A stretch of 7,573 bases of DNA from Acidimicrobiaceae bacterium UBA2093 (GTDB taxonomy: Bacteria; Actinomycetota; Acidimicrobiia; Acidimicrobiales; Ilumatobacteraceae), in NCBI GenBank assembly GCA_002331255.1, contig DCZD01000012.1, positions 60,535-68,107 on the forward strand. Reading direction: 5' to 3'. Below are positions 6,814 to 7,573 of this stretch, piece by piece. The position numbers and the translations under genes were made by a program. Every line of letters starts with the position of its first letter. Position 1 is the first letter of the stretch. The notes under the pieces are model-generated. The model worked only from the letters and a program-made list of their open reading frames with translations, had not been told where the DNA came from and searched no databases.

Positions 6814-7494
6814 ATGCGTATCGGAATTCTCGGAGGAACTGGTCCTGCCGGCAGTGCATTGGGAGCCAGGTTGGCGTCGGTCGGCTATCAGGTTGTCATC
6901 GGGTCGAGGTCGCACGAGCGCGCGGCCGAGATTGTTGAGCAGATGAAGGCAAAGTGGCCACAACTTGATCTCTCCATCGAACCGGGCGACAACACGTCAG
7001 CTGCATCATGTGATGTCGTGGTTCTCGCGACGCCGTGGGACTCTGCAGCCACCACCGCGACCGAGTATCAGGAGCAGTTGAGCGGCAAGGTCATCATCAG
7101 TATGGCCAATGCCCTCGTCCGAGTTGGCCACGAGTTTCAGCCCCTGTTGCCCCCGCGCGGAAGTGTGGCCGCTCACGTGCAGGCAGCAGTTCCGCGGTGT
7201 CGGGTCGTCGCTGCGTTCCACCACCTTCCTGCGAAAGAACTCGGTCATCTCGGTGCTCCGATCGATAGTGACGTGCTGATCTGCTCTGACGACGCTGACG
7301 CCATCAAGACAACGGCTGGAATCGTTTCTCAGATTCCCGGATGTCGCCCACTTGATGCCGGTGAGCTTTCAAATGCGACGGCGATCGAAGCTTTTACTGC
7401 GGTACTTCTTCAGTTGAACATTCGATACAAGACGCGTGTCGCTCCCAAGCTCACGGGAATCAAAGGGGATCCGCGAGAGGCGCATCCCTCCTGA
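6814..7494 (+). CDS. npdG: NADPH-dependent F420 reductase (F420H2:NADP+ oxidoreductase)
   Basis: This enzyme moves hydride between NADPH and the deazaflavin F420, so linking the two reductant pools in the cytoplasm. The 226 residues show the family plan: Rossmann motif MRIGILGGTGPAGSALGARLA at the start, an NADP 2'-phosphate pocket around G30-S31-R32-S33, the strand DVVVLATPW (67-75), KVIISMAN (92-99), and AAFHHLPA (133-140), which corresponds to the family's AAFHN-x-PA segment near the F420 site. The C-terminal part has CRPLDAGELSNATAIEA (177-193) and a closing NIRYKTRVAPKLTGI. Length is typical (about 210-230). ATG 6814 is chosen because the Rossmann strand starts at residue 2, and AAGG lies upstream. 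A cysteinyl-tRNA synthetase-family gene begins 12 bases after the stop, so the two probably form an operon. Its presence implies that the organism makes F420. Confidence 0.93.
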   Translation: MRIGILGGTGPAGSALGARLASVGYQVVIGSRSHERAAEIVEQMKAKWPQLDLSIEPGDNTSAASCDVVVLATPWDSAATTATEYQEQLSGKVIISMANALVRVGHEFQPLLPPRGSVAAHVQAAVPRCRVVAAFHHLPAKELGHLGAPIDSDVLICSDDADAIKTTAGIVSQIPGCRPLDAGELSNATAIEAFTAVLLQLNIRYKTRVAPKLTGIKGDPREAHPS

Positions 7495-7506
7495 AGTGAG
7501 CCGACG

Positions 7507-7573
7507 ATGAACATGCGTCTTTATGACACCTCGCGACGAGAGGTCGTTTCATTCGAGCCGGGTCCGACGGTGT
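7507..7573 (+). CDS. Cysteinyl-tRNA synthetase-family protein (MshC or CysS), N-terminal fragment
   Basis: Only 22 codons are visible before the window ends. They read MNMRLYDTSRREV followed by VSFEPGPTV. The pattern R-L-Y-D-T...R-x-V...F-x-P-G is the N-terminal strand pair of cysteinyl-tRNA synthetases and of their paralog MshC, which joins cysteine to glucosaminyl-inositol in mycothiol synthesis. The compact PGPTV ending resembles MshC, where a T-M-Y-x-C-G-I-T-P-Y segment normally follows, more than CysS, but the diagnostic residues lie outside the window. ATG 7507 is preferred over ATG 7513 because the purine-rich AAGTGAG (7494-7500) lies six bases before it. The 12-base gap after npdG suggests co-transcription. 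Confidence 0.7.
   Translation, partial: MNMRLYDTSRREVVSFEPGPTV

Noticed and set aside
7528..7544. ACCTC/GAGGT inverted repeat similar to the one before the nitroreductase gene
   Set aside because: It is only five bases long and lies inside the coding start of the CysS/MshC-like gene, where the codons for T-S-R-R-E-V explain it; similarity to 3363-3382 looks coincidental.
1..7573. Search for CRISPR arrays, tRNA or rRNA genes, insertion sequences and toxin-antitoxin or defence genes
   Set aside because: No spaced direct repeats, cloverleaf-like stretches, terminal inverted repeats or transposase motifs were seen, and nearly all the sequence is occupied by housekeeping or redox genes.

Overview
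The window looks like a piece of an actinobacterial chromosome (Actinomycetota), carrying housekeeping and redox genes. Three things point there: an actinobacterial-type replicative DnaE, an InhA-like enoyl-ACP reductase, and an NADPH:F420 oxidoreductase, which implies cofactor F420. By eye the base composition is moderately GC-rich (mid to upper 50s percent, not counted exactly). That is lower than in streptomycetes or mycobacteria, so a member of Acidimicrobiia or a similar environmental lineage is a reasonable guess, but it is only inference. I see no mobile element, CRISPR array, tRNA, rRNA or phage gene.

Layout. (1) 1-2562, +: the C-terminal three quarters of dnaE, cut by the left edge. 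(2) 2563-2698: a 136-base gap with an orphan AGGAGG and a GC-rich hairpin. (3) 2699-3355, +: an unassigned 218-residue protein that reads like a GNAT-type acyltransferase. (4) 3391-3990, +: an FMN nitroreductase-family protein whose ribosome binding site lies in a small hairpin. (5) 3968-5989, -: a YyaL/SSP411-type protein with a thioredoxin-like domain, overlapping the nitroreductase tail to tail by 23 bases. (6) 5999-6766, -: fabI, just upstream of yyaL and probably co-transcribed with it. (7) 6767-6813: a compact divergent intergenic region. (8) 6814-7494, +: npdG. (9) 7507 to the right edge, +: the first 22 codons of a cysteinyl-tRNA synthetase-family gene, perhaps mshC.

There are three likely transcription units. 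The rightward unit is dnaE, the 218-residue gene and the nitroreductase gene, although the last two may have their own promoter. The leftward unit is fabI-yyaL. The second rightward unit is npdG plus the CysS/MshC-like gene. fabI-yyaL and npdG diverge from 47 bases of shared regulatory DNA. fabI serves type II fatty-acid elongation. npdG exchanges hydride between NADPH and F420. If the last gene is mshC, the npdG unit would join F420 and mycothiol redox metabolism.

I found no clear new multi-gene system. The points most worth a second look are the unassigned 218-residue protein, the structured leaders before it and before the nitroreductase gene, the possibly leaderless fabI promoter, the short substrate loop of this InhA-like FabI, and the identity of the truncated last gene.
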